A stretch of DNA of 45,601 nt from Candidatus Lachnoclostridium pullistercoris (GTDB taxonomy: Bacteria; Bacillota; Clostridia; Lachnospirales; Lachnospiraceae), in the NCBI GenBank assembly GCA_019119775.1, contig DWWL01000054.1, positions 1 through 45,601 on the forward strand. Direction: 5' to 3'. Shown here piece by piece: positions 23,792 to 33,070 of the stretch. Position numbers and translations under genes: made by a program. The notes below the pieces were generated by a model. That model saw only the letters and a list, made by a program, of their open reading frames with translations. It made no database searches and was not told the origin of the DNA. Position 1 is the stretch's first letter. Each line of letters starts with the position of its first letter.

Positions 23792-25564
23792 ATGTACTAT
23801 CCAGATGAAATTGTAGAAGAGGTGCGTTCCAGAAACGACATTGTGGACGTCATTTCCGGCTATGTGAGGCTTCAGAAGAGGGGGAGCAATTATTTCGGGC
23901 TGTGTCCGTTCCACAATGAAAAATCTCCCTCCTTTTCTGTTTCGCCGGGAAAGCAGATGTACTACTGCTTCGGCTGCGGAGCAGGCGGAAATGTGATCAC
24001 CTTTCTCATGGAATATGAAAATTATACGTTTGCAGAGGCTTTAAAGGTGCTGGCGGACCGGGCGGGCGTGACTCTGCCCCAGGAGGACACCTCCAGGGAG
24101 GCGAAGGCCAGGGAGGAGCTGCGGACGACTTTGCTTAAAATCAACAAGCTGGCGGCCAATTTCTTTTACTGGCAGCTGCACCAGCCCCAGGGGGAGATCG
24201 GCTACCAGTATTTTAAAAAGCGGGAGCTGACGGATGAGACGATCCGCCGCTTCGGTCTGGGATTTGCGGGAAAGAGCGGCGGCCTTTATCAGTATCTGAA
24301 GGGAAAGGACTACGACGACGCCGTTTTGAAGGAGACAGGGCTGTTTGCCATCGAGGAGCGGGGAGCCAGGGACAAGTTCTGGAACCGGGTGATGTTTCCC
24401 ATCATGGATGTGAACAATCGGGTCATCGGCTTCGGCGGCCGGGTGATGGGGGACGGGACTCCCAAGTATCTGAATTCCCCGGAGACGAAGATCTTTGACA
24501 AGAGCCGGAACCTGTACGGGTTAAATTACGCCAGGACCTCCAGGGAGGATTATCTTCTGGTCTGCGAGGGCTATATGGATGTGATCGCTCTCCACCAGGC
24601 CGGCTTTACCAATTCGGTGGCCTCCCTCGGCACGGCTCTCACCAGCCAGCACGCCAACCTGCTAAAAAGGTATACAAACCGTGTGGTTTTAACCTACGAC
24701 AGCGACGGGGCCGGCATCCGGGCGGCGCTGCGGGCTATCCCCTTATTAAAGGAGGCGGGGATTTCCACGAAAGTGCTGAACATGAAGCCCTACAAGGACC
24801 CGGATGAATTTATTAAAAATCTGGGAGCCGACCAGTTCCGGGAGCGGATCGCCCAGGCAAGAAACAGTTTCCTGTTTGAGATCGACGTGCTGAAGGAAAA
24901 CTACAGCATGCAGGATCCGGAGCAGAAGACGGAGTTTCAGAACCAGGTGGCGAGAAAACTGCTGGAGTTTCCGGAGGCGCTGGAGCGGGACAACTATATG
25001 CAGGCGGTGGCGGCCGAGTATTTTATCAATTACGAGGACTTAAGGCGCCTGGTGAACAGTCTGGGGAGCCGCCTGGGAGCGGCTGCCGGGGCGGCGAAGG
25101 ACAGGGAAGAGCTCAGAGAGGAGAGACAGAAACAGAAGAAGGACAGAGAGGACGGAATGCGCAGATCCCAGCGGCTTCTGCTCACCTGGCTCATCGAGGA
25201 CGAGGGGCTGTTTGACAAGATCGAGGGGATCATCACGGCGGACGATTTTGTGGAGCCGCTGTATCATCAGGTGGCAGAGCTGGTATTTGAGGGACACCGT
25301 CAGGGAAACTTAAATCCGGCGGCGATTCTGAACCGTTTTATTGACGACGGCGACCAGTACCGGGAGGCGGCGGCCCTTTTTAACGCCGCCCTGGGAGAAT
25401 CGCTCAGCAATGAGGAACAAAAGAAGGCTTTTTCAGAGACAGTGGTCAGGGTGAAGAAAAACAGTCTGGATTATGCCAGCCGCAATGTGACAGACGCGGC
25501 CGGGCTGCAGAGGCTCATCAAAGAGCAGGCGGCAGTTCAGAACCTGCATATTTCCCTTGACTAG
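23792..25564 (+). CDS. dnaG: DNA primase
   Basis: Makes RNA primers for chromosome replication. 590 residues: the CHC2 zinc finger has Cys38, His41, Cys59, Cys62 ([18 protein letters not shown]); RNA polymerase core follows; TOPRIM domain has [14 protein letters not shown] and TYDSDGAG; the C-terminal domain binds DnaB helicase. AGGAGG precedes ATG 23792, 9 nt after dgt. The rpoD gene follows within 40 nt, the conserved macromolecular-synthesis arrangement. Confidence 0.98.
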   Translation: MYYPDEIVEEVRSRNDIVDVISGYVRLQKRGSNYFGLCPFHNEKSPSFSVSPGKQMYYCFGCGAGGNVITFLMEYENYTFAEALKVLADRAGVTLPQEDTSREAKAREELRTTLLKINKLAANFFYWQLHQPQGEIGYQYFKKRELTDETIRRFGLGFAGKSGGLYQYLKGKDYDDAVLKETGLFAIEERGARDKFWNRVMFPIMDVNNRVIGFGGRVMGDGTPKYLNSPETKIFDKSRNLYGLNYARTSREDYLLVCEGYMDVIALHQAGFTNSVASLGTALTSQHANLLKRYTNRVVLTYDSDGAGIRAALRAIPLLKEAGISTKVLNMKPYKDPDEFIKNLGADQFRERIAQARNSFLFEIDVLKENYSMQDPEQKTEFQNQVARKLLEFPEALERDNYMQAVAAEYFINYEDLRRLVNSLGSRLGAAAGAAKDREELREERQKQKKDREDGMRRSQRLLLTWLIEDEGLFDKIEGIITADDFVEPLYHQVAELVFEGHRQGNLNPAAILNRFIDDGDQYREAAALFNAALGESLSNEEQKKAFSETVVRVKKNSLDYASRNVTDAAGLQRLIKEQAAVQNLHISLD

Positions 25565-25601
25565 AGGACACACTAAAGGCATGCTGCGGAGGGTGGAAGA
25601 C

Positions 25602-26744
25602 ATGGTAGAGAAAAATACGGAGCTGGAGAAGAAGAAGACAGAGGAAGAACAGGCATTTGAGGCGAAGCTGCAGAAGCTCCTGGAGGAGGCCAGAAAAAAG
25701 AAAAACGTCCTGGAAGACCGGGAGATTCTGGACTTTTTTAAGGGCGAGCAGCTGGATGCCGAGAAGATGGACCGGATCTGCGATTTTCTGGAAGCCAACA
25801 AGGTGGACGTGCTGAACTTAAATGAGGAGGATGAACCGGACCTGTTCCTGGAAGACGGGATGGAGGACGAGGACATTGATATGGAAAATATCGACCTCTC
25901 TGTCCCGGAAGGCGTGGGCACGGATGATCCGGTGCGCATGTACTTAAAAGAGATCGGAAAAGTTCCTCTTCTGTCTTCTGACGAGGAGATCGAGCTGGCA
26001 AAGCGGATCGAGCTGGGAGATGAGGAGGCGAAGCAGAAGCTGGCGGAGGCCAATCTGCGTCTGGTGGTCAGCATCGCCAAGAGATATGTGGGCCGGGGAA
26101 TGCAGTTTCTGGATCTGATCCAGGAGGGAAATCTGGGCCTGATCAAGGCGGTGGAAAAGTTCGACTACAAAAAAGGCTATAAATTCAGCACTTACGCTAC
26201 CTGGTGGATCCGCCAGGCTATCACCCGGGCCATTGCGGACCAGGCCAGGACCATCCGCATCCCCGTTCACATGGTGGAGACGATCAACCGCCTGATCCGC
26301 GTGTCCAGGCAGCTTCTCCAGGATCTGGGGAGAGAGCCCACGGCGGAGGAGATCGCCGCGAAGATGGACATGCCGGTTGACCGTGTGCGGGAGATCATGA
26401 AGATTTCCCAGGAGCCGGTTTCCCTGGAGACGCCCATCGGCGAGGAGGAAGACAGCCATCTGGGAGACTTTATCCAGGACGACCATGTGGCGGTGCCGGC
26501 GGACGCAGCCGCCTTCACTCTGCTTCATGAGCAGCTGATGGAGGTGCTGGATACGCTGACGGAGCGGGAGCAGAAGGTGCTGAAGCTGAGATTCGGCCTG
26601 GTGGACGGCCGGCCCAGGACTCTGGAAGAGGTGGGGAAGGAATTTAACGTCACCAGGGAGCGGATCCGCCAGATCGAGGCGAAGGCTCTGCGCAAGCTGC
26701 GCCACCCGAGCCGGAGCAAAAAACTGAAAGATTATCTGGATTAA
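25602..26744 (+). CDS. rpoD: RNA polymerase primary sigma factor
   Basis: The housekeeping sigma-70/sigma-A factor, 380 residues. Region 1.2 has [17 protein letters not shown]; region 2 has [27 protein letters not shown] split across 2.2-2.4; region 3 follows; region 4.2 has [21 protein letters not shown] start it at ATG 25602, eight nt after GGAGGG; ATG 25581 and TTG 25557 are in frame but have poor spacing. It explains the TTGACA/TATAAT promoters of the window. Confidence 0.98.
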   Translation: MVEKNTELEKKKTEEEQAFEAKLQKLLEEARKKKNVLEDREILDFFKGEQLDAEKMDRICDFLEANKVDVLNLNEEDEPDLFLEDGMEDEDIDMENIDLSVPEGVGTDDPVRMYLKEIGKVPLLSSDEEIELAKRIELGDEEAKQKLAEANLRLVVSIAKRYVGRGMQFLDLIQEGNLGLIKAVEKFDYKKGYKFSTYATWWIRQAITRAIADQARTIRIPVHMVETINRLIRVSRQLLQDLGREPTAEEIAAKMDMPVDRVREIMKISQEPVSLETPIGEEEDSHLGDFIQDDHVAVPADAAAFTLLHEQLMEVLDTLTEREQKVLKLRFGLVDGRPRTLEEVGKEFNVTRERIRQIEAKALRKLRHPSRSKKLKDYLD

Positions 26745-26758
26745 GGTTGGAGCAGACA

Positions 26759-27484
26759 ATGAGATTATCATACCGGTTGGAGACAGTTGCTTCCTTTGTG
26801 GACAAAGGAAGCATTGCTGCCGACGTAGGAACGGATCACGGATACATACCGATCTGTCTGGTGGAGCGGGGGATCTGCCCCGCGGCCATCGGAATGGACG
26901 TGAGAGAGGGGCCCCTTCTGCGGGCCAGAGAGCATATCAGAGAACACGGGCTGGAGTCTGTGATACAGACGCGGCTGGGAGACGGCCTCGCCCGGCTGGA
27001 GCCAGGAGAGGCGGACACGGTGGTGATCGCCGGAATGGGAGGAGAGCTGATCATCCGCATTCTGGAAGGGGGAAAAAGACTGTGGGACAGCGTTGAGAGC
27101 TGGATTCTGTCCCCCCAGTCAGAGCTGGAAAAGGTGAGGCTCTTTCTCTGGGAGAACGGCTTTGAGACGTTTAAGGAGGCCATGGTGGAGGAGGACGGAA
27201 AGTACTATACGGTGATGAAGTGCCGGCGGGCGGCCGCGGACGGCTCTCCAGCTGCCGCCCCCACGCCGGCTCAGTTAAAATACGGCCGGATCCTGCTGGA
27301 GAAGGGAGATCCGGTGCTGAAGGCTTATCTGGAAAAAGAGATCGGGCAGCTTGAGGCCATAGGAGAGCGGCTGCGGAACTCGGGGACAGATAAGGCAAAG
27401 CGCAGGCTCGCGGAGCTTAAAGAAGAGCAGAAAACGGCAGAGGAGGCATACCATGAAGTGCAGAGACATTATACGGATTCTTGA
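26759..27484 (+). CDS. trmK: tRNA (adenine-N1)-methyltransferase TrmK
   Basis: SAM-dependent enzyme that methylates A22 in the D-loop of tRNAs. 241 residues: N-terminus MRLSYRLETVASFV, SAM-binding loop DVGTDHGYIP (22-31), and VVIAGMGGELI, followed by a helical coiled C-terminal domain. ATG 26759 is chosen with GGTTGGAG upstream; TTG 26747 lies in the SD. It follows rpoD by 14 nt and overlaps the next gene by 32 nt. Confidence 0.94.
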   Translation: MRLSYRLETVASFVDKGSIAADVGTDHGYIPICLVERGICPAAIGMDVREGPLLRAREHIREHGLESVIQTRLGDGLARLEPGEADTVVIAGMGGELIIRILEGGKRLWDSVESWILSPQSELEKVRLFLWENGFETFKEAMVEEDGKYYTVMKCRRAAADGSPAAAPTPAQLKYGRILLEKGDPVLKAYLEKEIGQLEAIGERLRNSGTDKAKRRLAELKEEQKTAEEAYHEVQRHYTDS

Positions 27485-28259
27485 GGAGCTGGCGCCCAGA
27501 GCCTACGCCTGCGACTGGGACAATCCCGGTCTGCTCGCGGGGCGCGGGGACAAGGAGGTGGAGACGATCCTGACGGCGGTGGACGCCACGGATGAGGTGA
27601 TCCGCCTGGCGGAGGAGATAGGGGCAGATCTGATCGTCACCCACCATCCCCTGATCTTTAAGCCGGTGAAGCAGATCAACGACGGAAATTTTATCGGCCG
27701 CCGTCTGCTGACCCTGATCGGAAAGGATATTTCCTGCTACGCCATGCACACCAATTTTGACATTGCCCCCGGCTGCATGGCCGATCTGGCCGCCGCCCGG
27801 CTGGGACTTAAGGACACGGCTCCCCTGGAGGTGACGGGGACGGACTTAAAGAACGGGACGGAGCTGGTGGGCATCGGCAAAGTGGGAAGGCTTTCAGAGC
27901 CCATGACGCCGGCGCAGATCGCCCGGCTGGTGAAGGAAAAATTCGGTCTGCCGTTTGTGACGGCCTACGGCCTGGAGGGAAGAGAGGAACCGGTGGAGTA
28001 CGCCGCCGTCTCTCCCGGCTCCGGCGGCAGCATGATCGCCCCGGCCCTTAAGTCGGTGGCGCCGGTGCTGATCACCGGGGACATCGGCCATCACGAGGGA
28101 ATCGACGCGGCGGCCCAGGGGCTTGCGGTGATCGACGCCGGCCACTACGGGCTGGAACATATTTTCACAGAGTTTATCGCCGGATATCTGAACGGGCGGC
28201 TGGAAGGGCAGGCAACTGCAGTGGCGGCTCCCCTGGATTTCCCGGAGATGGTCTTTTAG
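27453..28259 (+). CDS. Nif3-like dinuclear metal-centre protein
   Basis: A 268-residue member of the NIF3/YqfO/DUF34 family, cytoplasmic hexamers with a two-metal site, sometimes annotated GTP cyclohydrolase I type 2. The metal-binding residues lie in IVTHHPLIF (His64, His65), AMHTNFD and the C-terminal GDIGHHEGIDA. It lacks the ~100-residue PII-like insert of B. subtilis YqfO. The gene starts inside trmK (AGGAGG at 27441-27446), so the two are coupled. Physiological function is unsettled. Confidence 0.93.
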   Translation: MKCRDIIRILEELAPRAYACDWDNPGLLAGRGDKEVETILTAVDATDEVIRLAEEIGADLIVTHHPLIFKPVKQINDGNFIGRRLLTLIGKDISCYAMHTNFDIAPGCMADLAAARLGLKDTAPLEVTGTDLKNGTELVGIGKVGRLSEPMTPAQIARLVKEKFGLPFVTAYGLEGREEPVEYAAVSPGSGGSMIAPALKSVAPVLITGDIGHHEGIDAAAQGLAVIDAGHYGLEHIFTEFIAGYLNGRLEGQATAVAAPLDFPEMVF

Positions 28260-28277
28260 GGATGGGAGGTGTCCGGC

Positions 28278-29936
28278 ATGATCCAGATCACTGTGGACAA
28301 AGAGACGAGGACCTGGCCTGACGGCGTCCTGTTAAAAGAGGTGGCGGAGGCGTATCAGGACCGGTATGAGGACCGGATCCTGTTAGCCATGGTAAACGGA
28401 AAGCTGAGAGAGCTGTCAAAATGCGCCCCGGACGGGGGAACGGTGGTCTTTCTCACCGGGCGCTCGCGGCCGGGGATCCAGACCTATCAGAGAAGCGTCA
28501 CCCTGCTGTTTATGAAGGCATTTCAGGATGTGGCGGGGGCTGAGGCGCCCTGCAGGGCTTCGGTGGAATTTTCCCTGGGGAACGGGCTTTTTATCCGCCT
28601 GCGGGACGGGCAGAAGGCTACAGATGAGCTGGCGGCCCAGGTTGAGGCGCGGATGGGAGAGCTGGTGAGGGAGGCTCTTCCCATTGAAAAACGCAGTATC
28701 CACACGGACGAGGCGGTGGAGCTGTTCCGGAAAAACGGGATGAGGGACAAGGAAAAGCTGTTCTGTTATCGCAGAGTGTCCAGGGTAAACGTGTACCGGC
28801 TGGGCGGTTACGAAGATTATTACTACGGCTACATGGTCCCGGATACGAGTTATCTTCCTTATTTCGGCCTGATCGCCTATGAGAACGGATTTGTGCTCAT
28901 GCTGCCGGACGAGGAGTCGCCCAGGCTGGTGCCAGAGTTTAAAGAGGACAGAAAGAAGCTGTTTCAGCTGATGAAAGAGTCGGACGAGTGGGGGAAAATG
29001 CTCCGGGTCGGCTGTGTGGGAGAGCTGAACGAGCAGATCACCCGGGGAAACTGCAGGGACCTGGTGCTGATCCAGGAGGCCCTGCAGGAGAAAAAGATCG
29101 GTGAGATCGCGGCTGCCATCGCCGGGATGCCGGACCGGAAATTCATCATGATCGCCGGCCCCTCATCGTCGGGGAAGACCACCTTTGCCAGACGGCTGTC
29201 CATCCAGCTTATGGCCCAGGGCCTGACGCCCCATCCGGTGAGCGTGGACGACTATTTTGTGGACCGGGAGCACACCCCGAGGGACGAGAACGGAAATTAC
29301 AATTTTGAGGCGCTGGAGTGCATCGATCTGGAGAAATTCAACGAGGACATGACAAGGCTTTTGTCGGGTGAGACGGTGGAGCTGCCCCGGTTCAACTTTA
29401 AGACGGGAAAGCGGGAGTACAAGGGAGACTTTGTCACTGTGGGCCCGCGGGACATTCTGGTGATTGAGGGAATCCACTGCCTGAATGACCGGATGTCGGA
29501 GAAACTGCCGTCGGAAAATAAATTCAAGATCTACATCAGCGCCCTGACCCAGTTAAATGTGGATGAGCACAACCGGATCCCCACCACAGACGGCCGCCTG
29601 CTGCGGCGGATCGTGCGGGACGCCAGGACCAGGGGCAACAGTGCCCAGGAGACGATCCGCATGTGGCCGTCGGTGCGCCGCGGGGAGGAGGAGAATATTT
29701 TCCCCTACCAGGAGGACGCGGACGTGATGTTCAATTCTTCCCTGGTGTACGAGCTGTCGGTGCTCAAGCAATACGCGGAACCCCTTCTGTTTTCCGTCCC
29801 CAGAGACAGCGAGGAGTATCTGGAGGCCAGAAGGCTGTTAAAATTCCTGGATTATTTCCTGGGGGTGGACAGCAGCGGAGTGCCGGTGAACTCCCTGATC
29901 CGGGAATTTATCGGCGGCAGCTGCTTTAATGTGTAG
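28278..29936 (+). CDS. ThrRS-like N-terminal domain fused to uridine kinase-type nucleoside kinase
   Basis: A 552-residue two-part protein. The first ~260 residues resemble the TGS and SAD (second additional) domains of threonyl-tRNA synthetase, but lack its HxxxH editing motif in clear form. The C-terminal part (from about 285) is a P-loop phosphoribulokinase/uridine kinase domain with Walker A GPSSSGKTTFARR (294-306), SVDDYFVDR and VIEGIHCLND. It probably phosphorylates a nucleoside. ATG 28278 follows GGGAGG by 8 nt. This fusion is a known but poorly studied family of Firmicutes. Confidence 0.9.
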   Translation: MIQITVDKETRTWPDGVLLKEVAEAYQDRYEDRILLAMVNGKLRELSKCAPDGGTVVFLTGRSRPGIQTYQRSVTLLFMKAFQDVAGAEAPCRASVEFSLGNGLFIRLRDGQKATDELAAQVEARMGELVREALPIEKRSIHTDEAVELFRKNGMRDKEKLFCYRRVSRVNVYRLGGYEDYYYGYMVPDTSYLPYFGLIAYENGFVLMLPDEESPRLVPEFKEDRKKLFQLMKESDEWGKMLRVGCVGELNEQITRGNCRDLVLIQEALQEKKIGEIAAAIAGMPDRKFIMIAGPSSSGKTTFARRLSIQLMAQGLTPHPVSVDDYFVDREHTPRDENGNYNFEALECIDLEKFNEDMTRLLSGETVELPRFNFKTGKREYKGDFVTVGPRDILVIEGIHCLNDRMSEKLPSENKFKIYISALTQLNVDEHNRIPTTDGRLLRRIVRDARTRGNSAQETIRMWPSVRRGEEENIFPYQEDADVMFNSSLVYELSVLKQYAEPLLFSVPRDSEEYLEARRLLKFLDYFLGVDSSGVPVNSLIREFIGGSCFNV

Positions 29937-29962
29937 ACAGACGGGGAAAAATATGGTAAACT
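29934..29962 (+). promoter_or_regulatory. Promoter of rnpB
   Basis: TAGACA (29934-29939) overlaps the stop codon of the kinase; 17-bp spacer; TAAACT (29957-29962). It points to a start near 29970, at the 5' end of the RNA. Confidence 0.75.
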
Positions 29963-29970
29963 TATGAAGT

Positions 29971-30319
29971 TTTGAGTAAGACAGATGGTCGCTGCTGCAG
30001 AAACGAAAGGCTGCAGGGGAGGAAAGTCCGGGCTTCACAGGGCAGGATGCCAGATAACGTCTGGTGGAGGCGACTCCAAGGACAGTGCAACAGAAATAAA
30101 CCGCAGGAACCATTTCCTGTAAGGGTGGAAAGGCAGTGTAAGAGACTACCGCCTTCCTGGTAACAGGGAGGGCACATGTAAACCCCATCCGAAGCAAGGC
30201 CGAACAGGGAGCATGGGCGGCCCGTCCGCTTCCGGGTAGGCCGCTGGAACTTGGCGGTGACGCCAGGTCTAGATAGATGACCATCCAACGACATAACCCG
30301 GCTTATCGTTTTGCTCATA
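29971..30319 (+). ncRNA. rnpB: RNase P RNA (bacterial class A type)
   Basis: Catalytic RNA that trims tRNA 5' ends. Conserved core GAGGAAAGTCCGGGCTTC near 30018, AGGGTGGAAAGG near 30122, and the 3' core with AGATAGATGACCATCC near 30270. Helix P1 closes the molecule: TGAGTAAGAC (29973-29982) pairs, with wobbles, with GTTTTGCTCA (30308-30317). Ends are set from P1 and are accurate to a few bases. Confidence 0.96.
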
Positions 30320-30323
30320 ACTG

Positions 30324-30357
30324 CGCCGCTTAGAGCTTCTGCTTTAGGCGGCGTTTT
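30324..30357 (+). terminator. Terminator of rnpB
   Basis: CGCCGCTTAGAGC (30324-30336) pairs fully, with two wobbles, with GCTTTAGGCGGCG (30341-30353), then TTTT. Confidence 0.88.
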
Positions 30358-30401
30358 GACATGGATCATTCGTTTGATTTGACTGGCAGAGGTGATAGGA
30401 T

Positions 30402-31253
30402 ATGAGAACAGGTCTGGTGTTGGAAGGCGGAGGCATGAGAGGCATGTACACCGCCGGAGTGCTGGATGTGATGATGGACAGAGAGATCCAGGCGGACGGC
30501 ATTATCGGAGTGTCGGCCGGCGCTCTCTTTGGAGTGAATTATTTTTCCGGACAGCAGGGCCGGGCGCTCCGCTACAATTTAAAATACGCGGGGGACCGCC
30601 GCTATATGGGGCTTTCCGCCCTGATGAAGACCGGCAACATTGTGGGGCGGGAGTTTGCTTTTTACGAGGTCCCCATGAAGCTGGATGTGTTTGACGATGA
30701 GGCGTATAAGCGCCGGGGCGGGGATTTCTATGCCGTGGCGACCAATGTGCGCACCGGGGAGGCAGAATATTTAAAGATTGACAGTGTGTTTGAGCAGATG
30801 GAGGCTCTGCGGGCCACGTCCGCCATGCCTCTTGTGTCAAAAATGATCCCGTACCAGGGGCAGTATTACCTGGACGGCGGCATCGCCGACAGCATACCAG
30901 TGGAGAAGTGCCTGGAGATGGGCTATGACCGGGTGGTGGCGGTGCTCACAAGACCCCTGGAATACAGAAAAAAACCGTTTTCCATGCCGGCAGAGAAGGC
31001 CATCCGCAGAAAGTATAAAAACTTTGAAAAGCTCACGGAGCAGATTTTAAACCGGTATGAGAATTACAACCGGCAGGCAGAGCGCACGGCGGAGCTGGAG
31101 AGAGAAGGGCGGATCTTTGTGCTGCGCCCGTCGGAGACCATTCATTTAAGCCGGGTGGAGAAGAGAAAGGAAAAACTTCTGGAAATGTACCACTTAGGGG
31201 AAGAGGACTGCCGCAGGGAGATGAAGCGTCTGGAAGAATATCTGGGAAAATAG
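30402..31253 (+). CDS. Patatin-like phospholipase
   Basis: A 283-residue cytoplasmic acyl hydrolase of the patatin family. The oxyanion loop GGGMRG is at 9-14, the nucleophile elbow GVSAG at 36-40 (Ser38), and the catalytic Asp in DGGIADS near residue 158. The basic C-terminal third is typical of YjjU/RssA-like bacterial patatins. SD-like AGAGGTGATAGG precedes ATG 30402. It lies between rnpB and the convergent pyrBI operon, with no obvious operon partners. Confidence 0.93.
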   Translation: MRTGLVLEGGGMRGMYTAGVLDVMMDREIQADGIIGVSAGALFGVNYFSGQQGRALRYNLKYAGDRRYMGLSALMKTGNIVGREFAFYEVPMKLDVFDDEAYKRRGGDFYAVATNVRTGEAEYLKIDSVFEQMEALRATSAMPLVSKMIPYQGQYYLDGGIADSIPVEKCLEMGYDRVVAVLTRPLEYRKKPFSMPAEKAIRRKYKNFEKLTEQILNRYENYNRQAERTAELEREGRIFVLRPSETIHLSRVEKRKEKLLEMYHLGEEDCRREMKRLEEYLGK

Positions 31254-31277
31254 TGTGAGCGGCAGGAAAATGCGGGC

Positions 31278-31321
31278 AAAAAAGAGGGCGGAAGATCCGA
31301 AAAAAAGGAACTTCCGCCCTC
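31278..31321 (-). terminator. Terminator of pyrBI
   Basis: The perfect 11-bp stem GAGGGCGGAAG (31284-31294) / CTTCCGCCCTC (31311-31321) is followed on the minus strand by TTTTTT. On the plus strand no T-run follows it, so it serves mainly pyrBI, with possible weak use for the patatin gene. Confidence 0.9.
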
Positions 31322-31351
31322 GTCCCATGTTCTGAGACGGCTGGCTGCCGT

Positions 31352-31777
31352 TTATTTTCCGTATTTTTCCTCACAGTAAAGGCAGCGGTAGGTCTTTGTC
31401 TTCTCGTCCGCCAGCTTGAAGATGTGGGGCAGCTCCTGCTCAATGGAGGTGATGCACCGCGGGTTTTTGCAGTGGATCACGTTGGTGATGGTCTTGGGCA
31501 GCTTCAGGGTCTTCTTCTCCGCGATGGAACCGTTTTTGATGATGTTTACGGTAATGTTGTGGTCGATGTAGCCCAGCACGTCCAGGTCCAGGTTTTCCAG
31601 GTCGCCGGCGATCTTGATGATGTCCTTGCGGCCCATTTTATTGCTCTTTGCGTTCTTGATGATGGCCACCTCGCAGTCCAGCTTGTCCAGACCCAGGTGA
31701 TAGTAGATGTCCAGGCTTCTGCCGGCCTTGATGTGGTCCAGCACGATGCCGTCCGTGATTCCGCTGATGTTTAACAT
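31352..31777 (-). CDS. pyrI: Aspartate carbamoyltransferase regulatory chain
   Basis: The nucleotide-sensing chain of aspartate transcarbamoylase, 141 residues. The N-terminal allosteric domain binds CTP/ATP; the C-terminal zinc domain shows C-x4-C (HCKNPRCIT) and C-x2-C ([11 protein letters not shown]), which holds it to PyrB. The start lies inside the end of pyrB (7-nt overlap), so the chains are co-translated. Its presence implies an E. coli-like allosteric holoenzyme. Confidence 0.97.
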   Translation of the reverse strand: MLNISGITDGIVLDHIKAGRSLDIYYHLGLDKLDCEVAIIKNAKSNKMGRKDIIKIAGDLENLDLDVLGYIDHNITVNIIKNGSIAEKKTLKLPKTITNVIHCKNPRCITSIEQELPHIFKLADEKTKTYRCLYCEEKYGK

Positions 31778-32694
31778 GGTTTTTCCACCTCCAGTAAAGT
31801 CATGATCAGGGCCATGCGCACGTATACGCCGTACTGAGCCTGTCTGAAGTAAGCTGCCCGCGGGTCTTTATCCACTTCCACGGAGATCTCATTTACCCGG
31901 GGAAGGGGATGGAGCACGTACATGTCCTTTTTGGCCAGCTGCATTTTTTTGTTGTCCAGGATGTAGGAGTCTTTCAGACGGATGTAATCCTCCTCGTTGA
32001 AGAATCTCTCCTTCTGCACCCTGGTCATGTAGAGGATATCCAGCTCCGGCATGGCCTCGTCCAGGCTGTCCACCTCCCGGTATTCTACTCCGTGTCTGTC
32101 CAGAACGTCCGCGCGGATGTAGTCGGGGATGCGCAGCTCCTGGGGGGAGATGAGCACAAAGCGGATGCCGGCGTAGCGCACAAGGGCCTCAATGAGGGAG
32201 TGGACGGTGCGGCCGAATTTCAGATCTCCGCAGAGTCCCACGGTCAGATGGTCCAGCCGTCCGGTGAGGGAGCGGATGGTGAGCAGATCCGTCAGAGTCT
32301 GGGTGGGATGCTGGTGTCCGCCGTCGCCGGCGTTGATCACCGGGATGGAAGAAAACTGGGAAGCCACCAGGGGAGCGCCCTCCTTCGGATGGCGCATGGC
32401 GCAGATATCGGCGTAGCAGGAGATGATGCGGATGGTGTCGGCCACGCTCTCTCCTTTGGCGGCGGAACTGGAGTCGGCAGAGGCAAAGCCCAGCACGCTG
32501 CCTCCCAGGTTTAACATGGCGGCTTCAAAGCTCAGGCGGGTCCTGGTGCTGGGCTCGTAAAACAGGGTCGCAAGCTTCTTGCCGTCGCAGACGTGAGCGT
32601 ATTTTGGAAGATTGTGTTCAATGTCGCCGGCCAGGTCCAGAAGTTTTTCTGTCTCTTCCACGGAGAAGTCCAGCGGATTCAGTAGATGTCTCAT
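31771..32694 (-). CDS. pyrB: Aspartate carbamoyltransferase catalytic chain
   Basis: Catalyses carbamoyl phosphate + aspartate to carbamoyl aspartate, the committed step of pyrimidine synthesis. 307 residues, with the carbamoyl phosphate motif [25 protein letters not shown] and the aspartate-site region [13 protein letters not shown] at 32694 is set by AGGAGG five nt upstream (GGAGGAACTTATG); the frame runs further upstream into the attenuator T-run and is not coding. It is transcribed with pyrI behind a leader-peptide/terminator element. Confidence 0.97.
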   Translation of the reverse strand: MRHLLNPLDFSVEETEKLLDLAGDIEHNLPKYAHVCDGKKLATLFYEPSTRTRLSFEAAMLNLGGSVLGFASADSSSAAKGESVADTIRIISCYADICAMRHPKEGAPLVASQFSSIPVINAGDGGHQHPTQTLTDLLTIRSLTGRLDHLTVGLCGDLKFGRTVHSLIEALVRYAGIRFVLISPQELRIPDYIRADVLDRHGVEYREVDSLDEAMPELDILYMTRVQKERFFNEEDYIRLKDSYILDNKKMQLAKKDMYVLHPLPRVNEISVEVDKDPRAAYFRQAQYGVYVRMALIMTLLEVEKPC

Positions 32695-32741
32695 AAGTTC
32701 CTCCTTTTTTGTGTGTTCAGAAGATCTCAGGCGCCGGCTGC

Positions 32742-32805
32742 AAAAAAAAACCACCACAGCCACCGGTGACTCAGGGAAAATGAATCAATCGGTGGATTGT
32801 GATGG
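32742..32805 (-). terminator. Attenuator terminator in the pyrBI leader
   Basis: On the minus strand CCATCACA-AT-CCACCG (32805-32790) pairs with CGGTGG-C-TGTGGTGG (32765-32751), all positions paired but the small internal loop, followed by nine T (32750-32742). It lies 48 nt before pyrB. The 5' arm overlaps the last codons of a leader reading frame. Confidence 0.85.
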
Positions 32806-32856
32806 CTCTCTATATGCGGCCGATGTAATCAGAAAACGGTAAACAGCTCTCAGCAC
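32785..32856 (-). CDS. Putative pyrBI leader peptide
   Basis: A 23-codon frame read from GTG 32856 (begins MLRAVYRF, ends EPSQSTD, TGA at 32785-32787). AGGAGG (32870-32865) lies 8 nt upstream, as good an SD as those of the structural genes. The promoter places the RNA start about 6 nt before this SD. The last six codons lie in the 5' arm of the attenuator, so a ribosome finishing the frame would block the hairpin. No special codon run is seen, which fits transcription-translation coupling rather than an amino-acid sensor. Confidence 0.65.
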   Translation of the reverse strand: MLRAVYRFLITSAAYREPSQSTD

Positions 32857-32882
32857 CTTAAAAACCTCCTGAAATTTTTTCC

Positions 32883-32911
32883 ATTATAACTCACCCCGCC
32901 CCAGATTTCCA
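32883..32911 (-). promoter_or_regulatory. Promoter of pyrBI
   Basis: On the minus strand TGGAAA (32911-32906), 17-bp spacer, TATAAT (32888-32883). Start of transcription expected near 32876. Confidence 0.75.
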
Positions 32912-33016
32912 GTGTTTTTTTCAAAAAGTTCAGGACGGCGGGAAGAAGATGCGCCGTCCGTAAAAGCCGAAACCCGCCCGTAAGGAAATAGTAAACATTT
33001 TTCAGTGAAATTATTA

Positions 33017-33045
33017 AAGACATTTCCACCGTTTCATAGTATGAT
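33017..33045 (+). promoter_or_regulatory. Promoter of the ABC exporter cassette
   Basis: AAGACA (33017-33022), 17-bp spacer, TATGAT (33040-33045). Confidence 0.5.
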
Positions 33046-33070
33046 AAGGATACAGCGGGAGGTAGGAAAC

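Noticed and set aside
32742-32876. PyrR-binding leader or known riboswitch before pyrB
   Set aside because: I could not find the PyrR loop consensus (a UCC-x-GAGAGG-like hairpin), whereas a leader frame with SD is evident.
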